Positions 32,174 to 43,414 of a DNA stretch of 64,000 nt are shown here, piece after piece; position 1 is the first letter of the stretch; each line of letters begins with the position of its first letter. The translations under genes were made by a program, and so were the position numbers. The notes under the pieces were generated by a model. That model saw only the letters and a list, made by a program, of their open reading frames with translations, was not told the DNA's origin and searched no databases. Source of the stretch: Deinandra increscens subsp. villosa (taxonomy: Eukaryota > Streptophyta > Magnoliopsida > Asterales > Asteraceae); assembly GCA_039602395.1 (NCBI GenBank), contig JBCNJP010000006.1, positions 60,262,429 through 60,326,428 of the forward strand, given 5' to 3'.

Positions 32174-32340
32174 CTGGTAAGACGACAATGTGAGAAGTAG
32201 TTTTGAGATTCATGATGTTAATCCACAGATTATGTATTGCTGCTTGTTTTCTATCTTCTTTTCGTTAGTCTCTTGAGTTTTTTTGGCTGTTGGCATTCAA
32301 ACAGTACGAATACTTAAAATGTTCACATGATCTTTGCAGT
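32174..32340 (+). other. 3' untranslated region of gene B
   Basis: TTGAGATTCATGATGTTAATC and following sequence resemble the region after the stops of genes C and D. No clear polyadenylation signal beyond AT-rich words. Confidence 0.45.
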
Positions 32341-32925
32341 GATTAAAGGAGCCCGAATGGTGCCATTTTGTGTCATGACAGCAACCAAAGCAGGTCTGCT
32401 CTTATATTAGAATTGTGTAGCACAGGGTGTTTGTTTCAACTTCTTTATGCATTATTCTCACCTTTAGATACTGGTGTTAATTTACTTGGCAATCCAGAAG
32501 CTCTTCAATTTGTTCGATCTATTAATCAGAATCTTCCAGCAACTCTTCAAATTGGTTATGCTTGTCACTTTGCTTGCCCCTTAGACAGGTTCTTGATTCC
32601 GGTTTTGGTGGCTTCAAGTGATGTAACTATCCAAAATTTGACCACCACTGCCTTAACTTCAGCGGTTTGCTTTGTATATGGCTTAAAAAAGTCAGAGAAC
32701 ATAACACTTCAACATGTCAACAAGCTGAGTTTACTCCACCAAAAAACTTTCTAATCTGGCAATTGCTTTTTCAGATCGTACACAAGCTTTCATGCGCCTA
32801 ATATCCAATAAAAAACTTCAAGTCATCCTTCTAAATGTTGCTACTGAGTTGCCTTTTGGAACAAACTTAGCATCTCTAACTATGATTCCTGGTTTACTGT
32901 TGCATATAATATTTGTTCTTGACAT
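32341..32925 (+). pseudogene. Unrecognised coding-like relic
   Basis: Frames on the + strand look once-coding: LLGNPEALQFVRSINQNLP and IGYACHFACPLDRFLIPVL in 32,368-32,754, then after a frame change AFMRLISNKKLQVILLNV and ELPFGTNLASLTMIPGL up to 32,900. The leucine-rich helical look suggests a repeat protein of the armadillo/HEAT sort, but I cannot name it. At least one frameshift and no intact start. Confidence 0.35.
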
Positions 32926-32929
32926 CTAG

Positions 32930-33600
32930 GTGGAAACTTGGCAGATTTCTCAAAAAAAAGGACCAGATTTTAGAGGATTTGATCCAACTTCTCGTCACAC
33001 ACTCTTGGATCGCCCGTTTAACTTGGTGATAGTGATTTTGTGTCTGGTTAATGTTCCACGACAGGGACTCGAATTTCTTCACGTCTTTAAGAAACACCAT
33101 GTGTTACCAAAAACTTTGGTGTATACTTTCGGGTTTGTGGCAACATCCAAGGTGATAATTCAAACTTTACGTAAGGATGGTAGGTTCGAACACGTGATTG
33201 GGGTTTGGATTGGAGCATTATCTTTCCATCTGTTCTTTTAAGGTCTCAGGTACTCTCCATTTATGTTGGAATTTTAATTTCCATGGAATTAGTTGATGTT
33301 GCTAGCGATATGGAGATTCATATGCTTAAATACAAGGTTGCTGTAATGATTTATTCGATGTCCTATTTGTCTACAAGGATTGAAAAAGAGGACAAGGGAG
33401 GTGATTATGACATGGGACAAGTGTTTCGCCAATTCTTACCGTATGCCGAGGATAAGGTGGTTTTGAAAGAGGGGGAGTAATGTTATGAATCCAATAACCC
33501 TAAGTCATGGACCTAATAAGAGAGCCCGGTCCAAGAAGCCCATCAAGATGAATGAATGTGAGAGCGCTTCAAGAGTATAATGTTGCTACTTCCTCATCTT
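32930..33600 (+). pseudogene. Possible Gypsy polyprotein 3' end
   Basis: Frames broken by stops lead to AEDKVVLKEG (about 33,445-33,474), then in the next frame MNPITLSHGPNKRARSKKP. That resembles the tail of Ty3/Gypsy polyproteins (EDKVxLKEGG, then LSHGPxTRxRxKK). Upstream parts are too decayed to assign. Confidence 0.35.
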
Positions 33601-34551
33601 TAAATATGTTCCCTTCTATGGTGTTATTTCTGATTTAAACTTGGATTTCTCACTCTCCTTGCCTTCATAGCAGGTTATTATTGAGTTATATGACCAATTC
33701 CATGCATGCCATTTACAACATAATACCCTCTAATGTTTAGAATTTTAAAACACCCACAACCCAACTCCCTACGAACTCCCTATCATATTTCCTTGTATAC
33801 ACCAATTTTCACACTTTTTTATGCCACAGGCCAGATCCTTACCCCCTGGTTGGAATGATTCGATTTATATCCCCCCTTTAACCATTTTAACTCAGCAGCC
33901 CACTATTATCTCCCACCAGTAGTCTCCCTTTTGCCACAAACTACCCACAACGACCCATTTCCAACCTCATTCTGCATCTCTACCCTTAATCACCAGGCCA
34001 CCCATCTTCATTATCATTCAATATCTTTATACTCCATCCCGTCTCACTTCATCTTTCTGTTGATTCACCAGGCCAGCCATTGCTTCTCTTTCTATTGATT
34101 CATTTCATCTTGGTAATAAAAAGAGTATTCTACTACTTAGTACTTACCACCAATATATATATTCATGAATAATAGAGGGAGTGGTTGATTGAACCCAAAA
34201 ATTAAAAACTAGTAATGTTAGTGGAAATGCGTCACACCAGGGTCGATTCTTTTGATAGTCGGTGTGTATCCACCAATGGTTAAGAGTATGTTTAGGAGTG
34301 CTTATTTGAGTGCAAACGTGTTTTTAGCTAAAAACACTTATTAACTTATACTATTTTAAAATAAGTTTTTAAAAAATTGTTTGGATTAGTCTTTGTGGTG
34401 AGAAAGAGTCAATAAGTTGTTTTAAAAAATATTTTCTTATCTAATTTATGTAAAATGACCAAAAAAGGAGAAAGTGATTAGGCCTTGTGGGTAAAAAGGG
34501 TGGGCATATTAGTAATTTTCATTTTCAAAAGCAAAAAAGAGTTTTAAAAGC
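33601..34551. other. Spacer, possibly LTR remnant
   Basis: No gene. Pyrimidine-rich stretches (33,640-34,110) with repeated CACCAGGCCA and TTCATCTT words could be LTR-derived. Confidence 0.3.
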
Positions 34552-34794
34552 AATGTTTTAAAACCCGGGTCGAACCGGCCGGTTCAACCGGTTCAACCGG
34601 TTCGACCGGGAACCGGCCGGTTCAACCGGTTCGACCGGGAACCGGCTCCCTTTCCGGTTCTTTAATGTGCGGTTTTTTGGGTTGAACCGACCCGCTTTGA
34701 ACCGGCCGGTTTCCCGGTTTTTTCCGGTTCAACCGGTTTTCTGATTTTTTTTATTTTTTTTATTTTTTTTTTACTTTTTTTTTATTTTTTATTA
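34552..34794. repeat. CCGGTT-rich dispersed repeat, copy 2
   Basis: Starts ATGTTTTAAAACCCGGGTCG and matches copy 1 at 1,800 in word order, ending in the same T-rich stretch. Its right half is missing, cut where the Harbinger element begins. Confidence 0.65.
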
Positions 34795-35107
34795 GGGTGG
34801 GAGGTATGCTCATTTCTTTGATGTATTAGGCATCAAATTGGACCAATAGGATGATGCCAACAGGAGAGAGAAAATTGATGTAGAATTGATGTAGAATGAT
34901 GATTTTGTAGGGGGTATGCTCATTTTAGTCATGGTTTAGGCATAGATTAAATATTTTTTTTCATTTTCTTTTTAATCTAAAACAAATAAAATTCAACCAA
35001 CACATTTAATATAAAATAAAAACATAAAAATAAAAAAAATTAACCGAATTCCTAAAAAAAAACCAACATTTATTCTTCAATTTTTTTTTTAAAAAAAAAA
35101 TACAAAT

Positions 35108-36403
35108 CTAGGGTGGTGGAGGATTTGCATTCAGCTCTTCTTCAGTTAGGACGACTTCCAAGTTGTTGGCGATATGCTCAGTGATGTCGAATCGTAGCTG
35201 GAAGTGTGTCTCGCTGTCGCGTATCTCCATATAAACATTCTCAGTGTCGGTCGGCGGGACTGGAGGATCGCGAATGTGTACCGGTGAAATAGCCACGCCC
35301 TCGTCTTTCAATGTCATGTTGTGAAGTATCATGCAAGCGTACATGATATTCTCCATCAAAGCTGTGTCTGTTGGCCGTGCTTTTCGATCTACAATTCTCC
35401 ACTTAGCTTTCAACCTCCGAAACGCTCTTTCGACGTCTTTTCTTGCAGCCTCTTGCACCTTCTTCATTTTCTTCTCCTTGATTGCGTATGGATGTGTATA
35501 CGCTTTTACAAAAGTAGACCAAGTGGGATATATACCATCGGCTAGGTAGTAGCCCCGTTTGTATTCCCGACCATTAACAATAAAAGGAGCTTTCGGAGCA
35601 ATACCTTTCAACTCGTCCGTGAACAATGTTGACTGATTTAACACATTTATGTCATTGTTCGAACCTGCGACACCAAAGAAAGCATGCCAAAACCACATTT
35701 CTTGCGACGCAACTGCCTCGAGTATTACCGTTGGTTTTGGATGATCACCGCGATGATACTGTCCTCTATATTTTGTTGGACAGTTTCTCCATTCCCAATG
35801 CATACAATCGATGCTACCGATCATGCCAGGGAGGCCATGTCTTTCCAAATGGGCCTCATATAAGCGAGCAAGATCATGGCTAGTCGGTGAACGTAAATAT
35901 TCATCTTTATAAAGTCTAATTATAGCATCACAAAAGTAGTGTAAGCATTCACGTGATGTTCTTTCGGACATTTCTAAAAACTCATCGTATTCGTCAGGCA
36001 CGTTACCGGTTGCCAATTGACGAATAGCTACCGTACATTTCTGTAAAGCAGTGAAACTTGGACGCCCCCTCCCGTCGAAACGAGTCGTAAACCACTCGAA
36101 GTTACTCTCAATATCATGCAAGATACGATTAAACAATCTCTTAGACATTCGAAATCTATCACTAAAAATACCTTCGTGGAAACGTGGCTCGTCCGCAAAA
36201 TATAGCTCAATCAAACGATCATGGCTTGCTCTACGATCTCGATTAATACTCGTCCTTGTGCTCTTCTCTCGAGATTCTTCGTCTAAAACAGCACGATAAC
36301 ACAGATTCATGAAATTCATCGCGTCATTGTCCGAATCGCTCGAACTACTAGAAGAAGTCATAAGCTCGGGTGGGATTTTATAGCGTGGGCGAGGGCGATT
36401 CAT
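35108..36403 (-). CDS. PIF/Harbinger transposase (DDE superfamily)
   Basis: A single-exon, uninterrupted 431-residue protein, a normal length for this family. It cuts the element out and inserts it in the nucleus. After a Ser/Asp-rich N terminus comes a helix-turn-helix-like part (about residues 75-130, IFSDRFRMSKRLFNRIL). The catalytic triad is readable: Asp in GSIDCMHWEW, Asp in GYYLADGIYP and Glu in DVERAFRRLKAKWRI. ATG at 36,403 has a TATA box, CTATATAAAT, at 36,471-36,480 on the same strand, about 70 bp upstream. Residues expected for activity are all there, so it may be a young or still working copy. A domesticated gene is less likely given the terminal repeats. Confidence 0.9.
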   Translation of the reverse strand: MNRPRPRYKIPPELMTSSSSSSDSDNDAMNFMNLCYRAVLDEESREKSTRTSINRDRRASHDRLIELYFADEPRFHEGIFSDRFRMSKRLFNRILHDIESNFEWFTTRFDGRGRPSFTALQKCTVAIRQLATGNVPDEYDEFLEMSERTSRECLHYFCDAIIRLYKDEYLRSPTSHDLARLYEAHLERHGLPGMIGSIDCMHWEWRNCPTKYRGQYHRGDHPKPTVILEAVASQEMWFWHAFFGVAGSNNDINVLNQSTLFTDELKGIAPKAPFIVNGREYKRGYYLADGIYPTWSTFVKAYTHPYAIKEKKMKKVQEAARKDVERAFRRLKAKWRIVDRKARPTDTALMENIMYACMILHNMTLKDEGVAISPVHIRDPPVPPTDTENVYMEIRDSETHFQLRFDITEHIANNLEVVLTEEELNANPPPP

Positions 36404-36470
36404 GTTTTTTGAGAAAGAAAGTAAAGGTTTTTGAGGAGAAATGGTGTGTAAAATTTAGTGGTTTGAAGGG

Positions 36471-36480
36471 ATTTATATAG
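36471..36480 (-). promoter_or_regulatory. TATA box of the Harbinger transposase
   Basis: CTATATAAAT on the minus strand, 68 bases upstream of the transposase ATG. Confidence 0.65.
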
Positions 36481-36701
36481 TGGAGGAATTGAAAAAAAAA
36501 AAAAAAAAAATTTCAAACGGTCAAAAAATCGACCGTTGAACGGTCTAATTGGCTCGGCGTCCATCGGCGAAAAGATGCCGCAAAACTCGACCAAGATGCC
36601 GATGCCGAATCAAAAGGGGGGGCCGGTATACATGCCGATGGGATGCCGCCTTGTTGCCGAGTGATGCCGAGGGTTGGCGGCATGTATACCGCCCACCCTA
36701 A

Positions 36702-37128
36702 GCACAAAAACTCAATGTGTCAGAATAAAGGTACAACCTAGGAACATAAAATCCAATTTACTAATTTACTAATAGAAATATGAAACTCAGAGAATTACAT
36801 CCCAATTTATGATTAATATTGTCATATATATTTCCAAGGACCTTGATGGTAATCAAGTTAAATCATTCCATATACGTATCATATATCATATAGCGATATG
36901 GGATGACTTTTAAAGTCAGACAGACAGGAAATTTTCTAGCTTTAAATTTGAGAACTTTTTGGACAATGGTGCTAAACTATTTAACAGATTCTGCAAACAG
37001 AAACATCTTGCTTCCAATATGAAAACCATATCAAACCGGAGGAAATGAAAGGTACATCATTTCTCTAATGTCAAAGTGTAGCATACGGATAGATAAAATA
37101 TAGTTTATAAAGTCATCAGGGCCCTAAT
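36702..37128. other. Spacer with no recognised gene
   Basis: AT-rich, no coding signal seen. Confidence 0.5.
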
Positions 37129-37731
37129 TAGGGCTGTTAACGAACCGAACGAACACGAACAAGACATGTTTATGTTTGTTTGTTAACCTGTTATCGGACA
37201 ACCGAACGAACACGAACAAATAGCCGAACAATATTTTTTTGTTTGTGTCCGTTTGTTAACCAGAGAGTTTTGTTTGTGTTTGTTTGTGTTTGTTATTTTT
37301 TACATTTCTATAGACAAATGAACCAAACAAACCTTACAAACCAAACGAACATAAATTTACCAAACAAACAAACACGTATTCTTACATATTTTTGGCGAAA
37401 TAAAATAGGAAGAGTCATCAAACTTAAGAAAAAAAGGCTAGAAACAAAAATCTAAATCCAAAATACATATTATTGAAGGTAGCAATATTTTAAACAAACA
37501 AACACGAACGGATAATACGAACAAACACAAACGAAACTTCACAACACACTTACCGAACGTTCACGAACACATTTGAATCAATATGGACTTTTTTCTTTTT
37601 CGTTTGTTAAGCTAGACGAACAAGATTTTTTGTTTGTGTTTGTCCATTTAATAAACGAACGAACACAAACGAACTCCCGCCCAAACGATTTCACGAACAT
37701 TTCATGAAATTTTGGTTCGTTTACAGCCCTA
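37129..37731. mobile_element. hAT-type MITE with 8-bp target duplication
   Basis: TAGGGCTGTTAACGAACC opens and GGTTCGTTTACAGCCCTA closes the 603-bp element; GCCCTAAT stands on both sides (37,121-37,128 and 37,732-37,739), the 8 bases expected for hAT. The inside is full of CGAACGAACACGAAC and its complement around an AT-rich centre and folds on itself. Related ends are seen near 14,262, 9,941 and 57,912. Confidence 0.85.
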
Positions 37732-37739
37732 GCCCTAAT

Positions 37740-38045
37740 GGGTAAAAGTGGATGCATTTATGCTTGCAAATGACAAAAAAAGAGGCCATACTCTTTCATA
37801 AAATTTGTGTTGTGATGCAAATGAAAAGTTTATAGCATAACACTATTCATATACACACAAAGCTCGAATAAATTCATTATTTCCCCTATGGTAGAAAGAC
37901 GGTTCCACAAACTTGCTAAATGGCATAAGAATAACGAAAATAGCAAAAAAGAAGAAGAAGAAATAAAAATTACATACCTGCAATTCAGAAGACAACACTC
38001 GAACTCTGCAGTCACATTGAAAAAAAAAGACGGTGGATATATAAA
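37740..38045. other. Spacer with no recognised gene
   Basis: AT-rich, short frames only. Confidence 0.5.
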
Positions 38046-38053
38046 GCTATTAC

Positions 38054-38364
38054 CAGGGGCGGATCCAGGGAAATAATTCAGGGGTAGCGTTAAAAAAAAT
38101 ATTTGTCGGGACTAACGGGGGTTCGGGGGAAGCGCCCCCGAATTTTTTTTTTAGGTAATTAACGGGCTTTTGATCATATTTTCAAGTTAGGATTTAAATA
38201 AAAACAATAAAATTTCTTCGAGGGGTAGCGTAAAATATATTCAGGGGTAGCGAAAAATTCGTTTCAGGGGTAGCCAAACACCGAAAACCAAAAAAATTGC
38301 ACATCGCAGTAAAAGTTCAGGGGTAGCGGGCGCTACCCCTGAGCTCTTAGTAGCTCCGCCCCTG
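38054..38364. mobile_element. hAT MITE, CAGGGGCGGA type
   Basis: 311 bp from CAGGGGCGGATCCA to TAGCTCCGCCCCTG, flanked by GCTATTAC (38,046-38,053) and ACTATTAC (38,365-38,372), 7 of 8 bases equal. CAGGGGTAGCG is repeated inside. CAGGGGCGG ends are a known plant hAT MITE type. Confidence 0.85.
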
Positions 38365-38463
38365 ACTATTACTATTAGGTAGGAAATATGTTTCTATAAG
38401 CCGAACTCCGCAACTACATGAACATGTATTTACTACAACTTTTAATCATATGAACTTTTTAAA

Positions 38464-39647
38464 GAGTAAATTACATTTTTTCTCCTTTAACTTTGCTTGT
38501 TTTGCAATTTTTGTCCTTTATCTTTTTTTGTTACGTTCTCTGTCCTTTAACTTTTTTTTTGTTCACCTTTTGTCCTTTTTAACAGAATCCGTTAATATAT
38601 ACCGTTAAGTCAAGGGTATTTTTGTCTTTTTACCTTTTAGAATATTTTTTGTAGTTAAATAAAGAGGAGGGCGGTGTTCTGTTAATATGTAATTTATCTT
38701 TTCTTTAAAATAACTCAACCCCACCAGAACCCTAACCCCACTTTCGTTTACTGCTGCTGCCCCCAACCCCACTTCCGTTCCTCCGGCGACCTTCATACCT
38801 CCGGCGACCTTGACGAGGAGAAGAAAACCAGAAAATCTTAACCATCGATTCCCCCTCGATTCATCTTCTGCGGAGAAGAAAACCAGAAAAATCTTAACCA
38901 TCACCGGTGAACGGTGCCGCGCATCGTACGCCGGAGACAACTCGGTGACTTGCGACCTGCCGGCGATTTCGTTCTCGATTTAGGGTTTCGATTCCCGGTG
39001 ACCTGCGATCTGCGACCCGGTGGTGGTTGTGACCAGGCGACCCACTCCTCTCGGTGGCGCCGCTGCTCTGCTCGAACTCAGACGCCCTCACGGCGGCGGT
39101 TATCGTTGTGTTCTGATGGTCGTCATGCGAGGTTGCCGGGTGTTGATCGGCACAACGCCGGTAGTGGGTTGGAGGTAGTCGCTGCTAGTGGAGCAGGAGG
39201 TCACAGGCTTTCGATCGGTCGGAGGGGTGAGGCTTTCGATCGGTCGGAAGGAAGGGGGAGGTGCGTCGGGTTTGACAGGGTGGTCGTCGGAGGTTTGGTC
39301 GGGGCAGAGAGAGCTCGGAGATGGGAGGTCGTCGGAGATGGGTTGATCAGAATTTGGGGAAAAAGGGTGGAGGGCGGTGGTGATGACAGGAGAAAGAAAG
39401 GGATAAAAGAGAAAGAAAATATAGATTTACAGAACACCCCCTCCTCTTAATTTAACTCCAAAAAATATCCTAAAAGGTAAAAAGACAAAAATACCCTTGA
39501 CTTAACGGTAGATATTAACGGATTCTGTTAAAAAGGACAAAAGGTGAACAAAAAAAAAGGTTAAAGGACAGAGAACGTAACAAAAAAAGATAAAGGACAA
39601 AAATTGCAAAACAGGCAAAGTTAAAGGACAAAAAATGTAATTTACTC
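38464..39647. mobile_element. Mutator-like element 1 with 9-bp target duplication
   Basis: Long terminal inverted repeats of about 170 bp (outer end GAGTAAATTACATTTTTTC) frame a GC-rich middle. CTTTTTAAA flanks both sides perfectly (38,455-38,463 and 39,648-39,656). The middle is leader-like sequence with repeated CCGGCGACC words and a near-duplicate GAGAAGAAAACCAGAAAA (38,818 and 38,874). Open frames of up to 178 codons (38,914-39,450) occur because of high GC; I recognise no protein. It could be a Pack-MULE with a captured piece. Confidence 0.85.
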
Positions 39648-39656
39648 CTTTTTAAA

Positions 39657-41040
39657 ACAATAGAGGTATGTACACAAAAAATGGAATTCTGAGTTAACCC
39701 TCACCTAATACAAATGGAAAAGGAAAAAAGTATAAAACAACTAAACTACATGAAGTTGCCAAAACTTTAGAATCACAGTAAAGCACACTACATATTGCAA
39801 AACTGACCGATTCTCCCCCTAAAATAAAGAAAATGTATAACATCAAAGCAAAAACAAACCAGATAAATGAATCCTCACCCAAATCAAATGGCTATGAACT
39901 ATGGGTCTTTTAAGCATCTGTAAATCCAAAACCTTGACAAATGCAATGCACGGATAAGTCATGAGTTTCCTGTCATGTTAACAATGAAATTAGTAATGGT
40001 TGGCAATGCTCTACTACTAACATGAACAAAATTTATACTTTCAATTTTTGAAATCTAGCTTGTAATTATTAAGATTCGAAATCCACCCTGCAATTTGAGC
40101 AAAAAAAACCTTAGAAAAATGGATACAAACAGGTGATTCTTGGGTTTTATTTTATAATACATGTAAAAAAACCAAACTCGAACATAGCTTTTTAAGAGAA
40201 GTCATAGATTATAATCTAATCATTAAATAAAAAAGAAGAGCGGAAAACCCAAAGAGGAGTGCGAACTTATTATGATTTTTTTATGTTGATTACTCAGGTA
40301 GCTTAAAGCCTAAGAACAAAAAAGCAAGATCATAGAACTTACCTAACCGAACGAATTGCAGGCTTCAATATAGCAAGAAACATGAAGCCTAAAAACAAAA
40401 GATCAAGATCAGAGAACTTACCTAACCGAACGAATGACAACTCAACCTCTTGAACCCATCGGTAAAATTACATATGTTTTGGATAGTTCAATCGGTTTCA
40501 ACTGTTTACAATATGTTGCGTAAAAGAATTTAAAATATGCACTCGTTCCGTGGTAGATACTTGTTACGAATCTAAACAACGTCAACATCAAGAAAATACA
40601 AAGATTTACATATAAAAGCTAAGGAAAAAAAAAACCAATGTGTACCTTTAGATTAAGAACAGAAAATACAGAAGATCACGTACACCTGCAAATGAAAATA
40701 AACCAAGTTTAAAAATCATATATAAACTTAAATAACATAGAAGAAAATAAAAAACTGACAGCTATTATTTTAGATCTCTAATTCAGATCAATCTACAAAT
40801 CAAAAGAATCTCAACATAATTAGCGTATTAAAACTTAATCAACACAAAATTACATAAGGAATCTCAAACTTTGGACTTTCAATCTCCAATATAAGTAAAA
40901 TTAACACAAAAAATGGCTTTAAAGCACGAACATAAGTAAAGGACATACAAAAAACACATTCCATATGAATCAAGGTTAATGAAGTTAAATCTATCCTCTG
41001 GGCTCAAGCCCAATGTAAATTAAGCCCAATAAACTTACCT
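39657..41040. other. Spacer with a small tandem duplication
   Basis: No gene. CCTAARAACAAAA, AAGATCA and GAACTTACCTAACCGAACGA recur with about 80-bp spacing at 40,308-40,440. Confidence 0.5.
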
Positions 41041-41515
41041 AGAGTCGGGTCGGCCCACAAATGATCAAAAGCTTGGAAAGAAAACAACTACAGTCTTCAC
41101 ATGCGCGAATGGCACATGCGCCGATGAACAATACGTTAGAGCATTTAATTCTCCACCAAAGGGTGGCCCCCACTCTAACAAACCAACATTCCTGCATGTG
41201 GTCCCTGACCAATGAGAATGAGACGCGTGGAACAGAGACGCACATGGGAAGTTATCCCACGCGTCGTGCCCTGCACGCGCTGACGTCATAAGCCTCGGAA
41301 GAAACCCTAATCACGAGCCTATAAATAGTAAGTTAAGGGTTCATCCAAGGGGTACGTTCTCATCTACCATTTTCTACCTACACCTTATCACTTCTCTGAA
41401 CCATCGACTGATTCTCACGCCGGAGGACCGATACGAGGGACCCTCTCCGGCTCACCTCATAACGCCCTAACGTGTTTGTTCCTAAGTGTGCAGGCTTATT
41501 CTTCTCACTCTATAT
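41041..41515 (+). mobile_element. LTR-like promoter fragment
   Basis: GC-richer DNA with a TATA box (TATAAATAG, 41,320-41,328), then a leader TACGTTCTCATCT, the inverted words CCGGAGGACC and CCTCTCCGG, and a later ATGGCTCACTCG. This is the look of the U3-R-U5 part of a plant LTR element and the start of a Gag frame, but no second LTR or pol is present. A weakly active promoter is possible. Confidence 0.35.
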
Positions 41516-42941
41516 CAATGGCTCACTCGAAGACACCTAAGAAGCTAGTATTTACCCAACCAAACGAGGGGATCGGGTTTTGGTTTCTTCAGTTAACAAA
41601 GATCTTGATTTTTACAAAAAAAAAATAATAATAATAATAACCAGCGTCGGAAGTAAAGCAACAACAAATCGGCGACAACCATATGAAATTGCTCCGATTA
41701 AAGTGGGTTTAGCATCAAACGAATCAGGTGATGAAACCCTAGAACCGAAAACCACAAAAAAGCCAAAAAAAAAAGGGACAAAGCTCAAATCTAGAAACCG
41801 TCACAACCTGTAAAAGAACCGGCTACACAGCCGTCGTCGAAAACAAACTAACAACGTACCAGTACCGGAAGTAAAGCAACGGAGAAACTGGTCAACAGAC
41901 TGCCGCATCAACGTCGACATCACCAAGCACTAATAAAGGCGGCGACGACATAACCGGCGGTCACCAGCGGCAGCTCACGGCGGCTAATTCTTTTTAGAGA
42001 GAATGTTAGAGAGAAAGAATATCAATGGTGGTGGTGAGAGAGAGAAGAGAGGCATTACCTTTTCACTTTTCAAAACTCATCCGTCACTTTTTCTTTTTGG
42101 TCTCCGCACGTTACCTCATTTCATTACTACTTGCTTTTTGTATTATACAAGAATTTTTACCCACCGCGCGTTGCGGCGGGTAATTTCTTGTATTCTATTG
42201 AGGTTCTTCTTTCTGTTGAGGTTCTTTTTTTTGAGTTAGTAGAGAAGGAGAATTTTATATGCACTGCTTGTAATTACTATTCTATCAAAGTTGGTACACA
42301 AAAGTGCAGTGAGGATTGTAGTTTCATATACATAACTTCCCATACACAAAATGGCTATTTCTTTCAAGCCATGAAATCATATTATATTCAAAATGTTTCA
42401 TGGATTGATAGTTTCAGCTAGGACCGATGAGTTCATCGATTAGTACTTTCATGTAGGTTGCCAAAAGTAGATGACATTCTTCACTTTTTCATTTCAGTCT
42501 TCCTTTTGTTTGAGTTTCTTTGAAGCTAAGATCTTGTCATCTGCATATAATTATGTGTTATGTAAAGTGATTTAAGTAGTTGTATTTTATTTAACTGCAT
42601 GTATACCTGGTGAGTCATTGATGTGCTTTCGTGTTGGTTTTCTAGCTGGAGTGTGTGGCTCCGACGGAGGTGGCAGGTAGATTGTTTCAGATGGTTGACT
42701 TTCATCTGGCGCTGCACCTATGTGTTCTATGACTGCTGGTGTATTCTGACGATATCGAATGATATTTATCTTGGTAGGGCCTAGCAGTGAAAGAAGTGGT
42801 TCGGGAATGGTGTTGGGCTCGTTGTATCCGTGTTAGATTACCAGATCATTGCAAAATTAGACGATTTGAAATTTCATTATATGTGTCATAGATATATAAC
42901 TTAAGATAAACAGTATTTTCATTGTCAACGGGACAAAGAGA
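41516..42941. other. Spacer with a GC hairpin
   Basis: No gene recognised. At 42,161-42,183 ACCCACCGC and GCGGCGGGT form a stem around GCGTT, similar to hairpins near ends of plant Helitrons. Proper TC or CTRR ends are not seen. The Helitron fragment at 42,942 follows. Confidence 0.35.
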
Positions 42942-43414
42942 TCATATTCTATGACATACTTGGCCTTCGATCTTAAAAACAAACGGGCTTGTACCATCAT
43001 TGATATCTTTGTCTATTTTTGCACCAAAATATGTCATAGAAAACATTGATTTGTAACTGCGAATATATTCAAGAAAGTGAGCGTTCATTAACAGTCCCTT
43101 TAGTAGATCAGGAGTAGGCCTAGGCAAAGTAATTCTAACAGTTCCATCTTTACAACATTGGTTATATTTAGGAGGTCTACTCAAAGTACAGGAAGATAAC
43201 TTCTCATCAGGCCAAAATAAAGAACACTTAAGGCACACGTAAGAACAGTCACCGCAGTCAATGTACGAAGAGTCGATGTAAGAAGATGATAAGAAGATGA
43301 TACAGAAGGTCTACGACTAAGAATTGTAGCACGTCTGCGAGATTGGGTAGTGGTATACATACCTAAAGTTGCATCAAAAGATTCACGCGACCATCTATGA
43401 GGAGGCCGCATCAT
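42942..43414 (-). pseudogene. Helitron helicase-like N-terminal fragment
   Basis: On the minus strand one frame (43,414 to about 43,190) holds a basic N terminus with SRRRATILSRRPSVSSS, as in Helitron RepHel proteins. The next frame (to 42,942) holds CLKCSLFWPDEKLSS, the spaced CC of the zinc-finger-like part, then YFGAKIDKDINDGTSPFVFK and EGQVCHRI, the Helitron_like_N signature. A frameshift separates the two near 43,190-43,240. The Rep nuclease and helicase domains are missing. The intact protein would drive rolling-circle transposition. Confidence 0.75.

Larger units (their letters stand above)
34795..36698 (-). mobile_element. PIF/Harbinger transposon (1.9 kb)
   Basis: Terminal inverted repeats GGGTGGGAGGTATGC at 34,795 and the complement of GGGTGGGCGGTATAC ending at 36,698. 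The flanking triplets are TTA (left) and TAA (right), close to but not a perfect PIF/Harbinger duplication. Most of the length is one transposase gene on the minus strand. The usual second Harbinger gene (Myb/SANT type) is absent, so movement would need that factor in trans. Confidence 0.8.

Noticed and set aside
38914..39450. 178-codon frame in Mutator element 1
   Set aside because: High-GC composition yields long frames on both strands here; no motif or family pattern, so not called a gene.
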